From: Cellulosimicrobium cellulans
Lineage (GTDB): Bacteria > Actinomycetota > Actinomycetes > Actinomycetales > Cellulomonadaceae
NCBI RefSeq assembly: GCF_016907755.1
Contig: NZ_JAFBCN010000001.1
Span: 1,302,001 to 1,366,000, forward strand
Reading direction: 5' to 3'
Length of the DNA: 64,000 bases
Shown here: positions 62,625 through 64,000 of the stretch, one piece after another
How the letters are laid out: each line of letters begins with the position of its first letter
Position numbering within the stretch: the first letter of the stretch is position 1
Translations under genes and position numbers: made by a program
Notes under the pieces: model-generated
Database searches by the model: none
Seen by the model: the letters and a program-made list of their open reading frames with translations, nothing else
What the model was told of the DNA's origin: nothing

Positions 62625-62638
62625 TACAATCGTTCGCA
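62625..62638 (+). promoter_or_regulatory. Uronate-regulon LacI operator 4 overlapping a -10 box
   Basis: TACAATCGTTCGCA, identical to 50871-50884 and again 57 bases after its partner. Its TACAAT can be the -10 box, with TAGACA at 62603-62608 as -35 and a 16-base spacer. Confidence 0.8.
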
Positions 62639-62711
62639 CAACCGTTTCGGGGCCCAGCCCCCAGAGAACCGCCGGCGACCCCGTCGCCGACCGACACCCG
62701 CAGGAGGTCGC

Positions 62712-64000
62712 GTGACCGCCCCGACCGACGTCCCGAGCCGACCCGGCCCGACGTCATCCCCCGCGACGCCGGCCGACGCCGCACGGTCGGCGCGACCGCG
62801 CCTGCGCCGCGACGCCCACCCCGCGTTCCCGCCGGCGCCCGTCCGCCCGACGCAGGTCGGGATCGTCCACCTCGGGATCGGCGCGTTCCACCGTGCGCAC
62901 CAGGCTGTCGTCACCGAGGACGCCGCGCGCGCCACGGGCGAGACGCGCTGGGGCATCCTCGGCGTGACGCAGCGCTCCGCGTCGGTGCGCGACCAGCTCC
63001 GTCCGCAGGGCGGGGTCTACACCGTGCTGACGGTCGGGCCCGACGGGGCGTCCCCGCGCGTCGTGGGGTCGGTGACCGACGTCGCGTGGCCGGCCGAGGA
63101 GACGGCGCGCGTCCTCGCGGCGCTCGCCGCGCCGACGACGCACGTCGTGACGCTCACCGTCACCGAGAAGGGGTACGCGCGTCGCGCCGACGGGCACCTC
63201 GACGTCGACGCCGTCGCGGGCGACCTCGACCTGCTGCGCCGCGAGGAGGCGGCCACGGGCTCTCCGGGCGCGGACGCGCCGGCCGCGGGCCTCCCGGCCG
63301 GCGCGGAGGACGTCGCCGACGCCGACGCGGCGACCAGCGCCGTCGGGCTCCTCGTGCGCGGCCTCGCGGCACGCCGTCGGGCCGGGGGAGCGCCCCTGAC
63401 CGTGCTGAGCTGCGACAACCTCGCCGACAACGGGCACGTGCTCGCGCGGCTCGTGAGCGAGGCGGTCGACGCCGCGCTCCCGGGCGCCGAGGGTGACGCG
63501 CTGCGCGCCTGGCTCGCCGCGTCGGTGACCTTCCCGTGCAGCATGGTCGACCGCATCGTGCCCGCGACCACGCCCGCGCAGCGCGACGAGGTCGAGACGC
63601 TGCTCGGCGCGCGCGACGAGGGCCTGGTGGTGGCGGAGCCGTTCCTGCAGTGGGTGATCGAGGACCGCTTCGCCGGGCCGCGCCCTGCGTGGGAGCGGGG
63701 CGGGGCGACCCTCACGAGCGACGTCGCGCCGTACGAGCGCGCGAAGCTGCGCCTGCTCAACGGCGCGCACTCCTATCTCGCCTATGCGGGCTCGCTCGCC
63801 GGGCACGCGACGATCGCCGCGGCCGTCGCCGACCCGGCGCTCGCCGCAGGTGCGCGGGCCCTGCAGGCCGACGCGCTCGCGACGCTGGACGCGCCCGACG
63901 GCGTCGACCTCGCCGCGTACGCCGAGACGCTGATCGCGCGGTTCGCCAACCCCGCGACCGGGCACACGACGCGCCAGGTCGCGATGGACGGGACGCAGAA
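62712..64000 (+). CDS. uxuB: Mannitol dehydrogenase-family oxidoreductase, probable fructuronate reductase, 3' end outside window
   Basis: The frame is open for 429 complete codons from GTG 62712 (after AGGAGG) to the right edge, roughly the family's usual length minus its last part. N-terminal VGIVHLGIGAFHRAHQAVVTED is the NAD-binding motif of long-chain mannitol dehydrogenases; SCDNLADNGH, SVTFPCSMVDRIVPATT and YERAKLRLLNGAHSYLAY carry the catalytic Lys and Asn-Gly-Ala-His. The family includes mannitol, fructuronate and tagaturonate enzymes. Operators shared with uxaC favour D-fructuronate reduction to mannonate. A Gly/Ala/Asp-rich insert near residues 180-205 is unusual. Confidence 0.88.
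   Translation, partial: MTAPTDVPSRPGPTSSPATPADAARSARPRLRRDAHPAFPPAPVRPTQVGIVHLGIGAFHRAHQAVVTEDAARATGETRWGILGVTQRSASVRDQLRPQGGVYTVLTVGPDGASPRVVGSVTDVAWPAEETARVLAALAAPTTHVVTLTVTEKGYARRADGHLDVDAVAGDLDLLRREEAATGSPGADAPAAGLPAGAEDVADADAATSAVGLLVRGLAARRRAGGAPLTVLSCDNLADNGHVLARLVSEAVDAALPGAEGDALRAWLAASVTFPCSMVDRIVPATTPAQRDEVETLLGARDEGLVVAEPFLQWVIEDRFAGPRPAWERGGATLTSDVAPYERAKLRLLNGAHSYLAYAGSLAGHATIAAAVADPALAAGARALQADALATLDAPDGVDLAAYAETLIARFANPATGHTTRQVAMDGTQ

Overview
The window is very GC-rich, densely coded, and uses many GTG starts and 4-bp stop/start overlaps. ClpC, AarF/UbiB, LutABC, an ECF42 sigma factor and a large set of xylan-degrading enzymes point to a cellulolytic or hemicellulolytic actinobacterium of the Cellulosimicrobium/Cellulomonas/Promicromonosporaceae type. 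That placement is an inference from gene content and codon style. I saw no tRNA, rRNA, CRISPR array, IS element or prophage.

Layout. 1-2260: a CopB-type copper ATPase cut by the left edge, with CsoR-like palindromes in its leader. 2277-6942: a LacI-controlled catabolic operon (Gfo/Idh dehydrogenase, DUF993 protein, sugar-phosphate isomerase-like TIM barrel). 7026-13852: housekeeping genes (DUF4126-like membrane protein, cupin, AarF kinase, ABC exporter, tandem universal stress protein, unknown protein). 14132-16699: ClpC. 16967-22466: a sulfonate/organosulfur operon (possible Cys-rich leader peptide, SsuA, SsuC, SsuB and two flavin monooxygenases). 22600-25594: PrmC-like methyltransferase, lipoprotein, uridine kinase-like protein, NUDIX hydrolase. 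25657-29775: LutABC lactate oxidation and its divergent GntR regulator. 29901-31508: secreted GH10 xylanase with two nearly identical CBM2-like modules. 31679-43721: LacI regulator and a divergent xylo-oligosaccharide uptake and hydrolysis operon (GH3, LplB/LplC-type permeases, binding protein, GH39, DUF624, GH42). 43725-45584: ECF42 sigma factor, YCII/DGPF protein and a 55-residue protein. 45691-51962: glucuronate branch (serine hydrolase, GH67, UxaC, divergent LacI), completed by a fructuronate reductase-like gene at 62712 cut by the right edge. 52120-62531: a second LacI-controlled system: a secreted 1129-residue PA14/beta-propeller/CBM6/DUF1080 protein, a TIM-barrel enzyme, a NitT/TauT-type ABC transporter and a Gfo/Idh dehydrogenase.

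How they fit. Xylanase cuts xylan outside the cell, the ABC system imports oligomers, GH3/GH39/GH42 trim them inside, GH67 releases (methyl)glucuronate, and UxaC plus the UxuB-like enzyme pass it toward mannonate. Two operator pairs with the same motif and the same 57-bp offset (50814/50871 and 62568/62625) tie uxaC, its LacI gene and the distant uxuB-like gene into one regulon. A different operator, CAAC-NN-GTTG, occurs before the DUF1080 gene, before its LacI gene and before the TIM-barrel/ABC operon. That set looks like a dedicated system for oxidised (3-keto) glycosides and is the least described part of the window.

Other notable items: a truncated larE remnant, 60-bp palindromic elements at gene 3' ends (one translated as the LutB tail), and an in-frame ATG-TAG just before the ABC exporter start.
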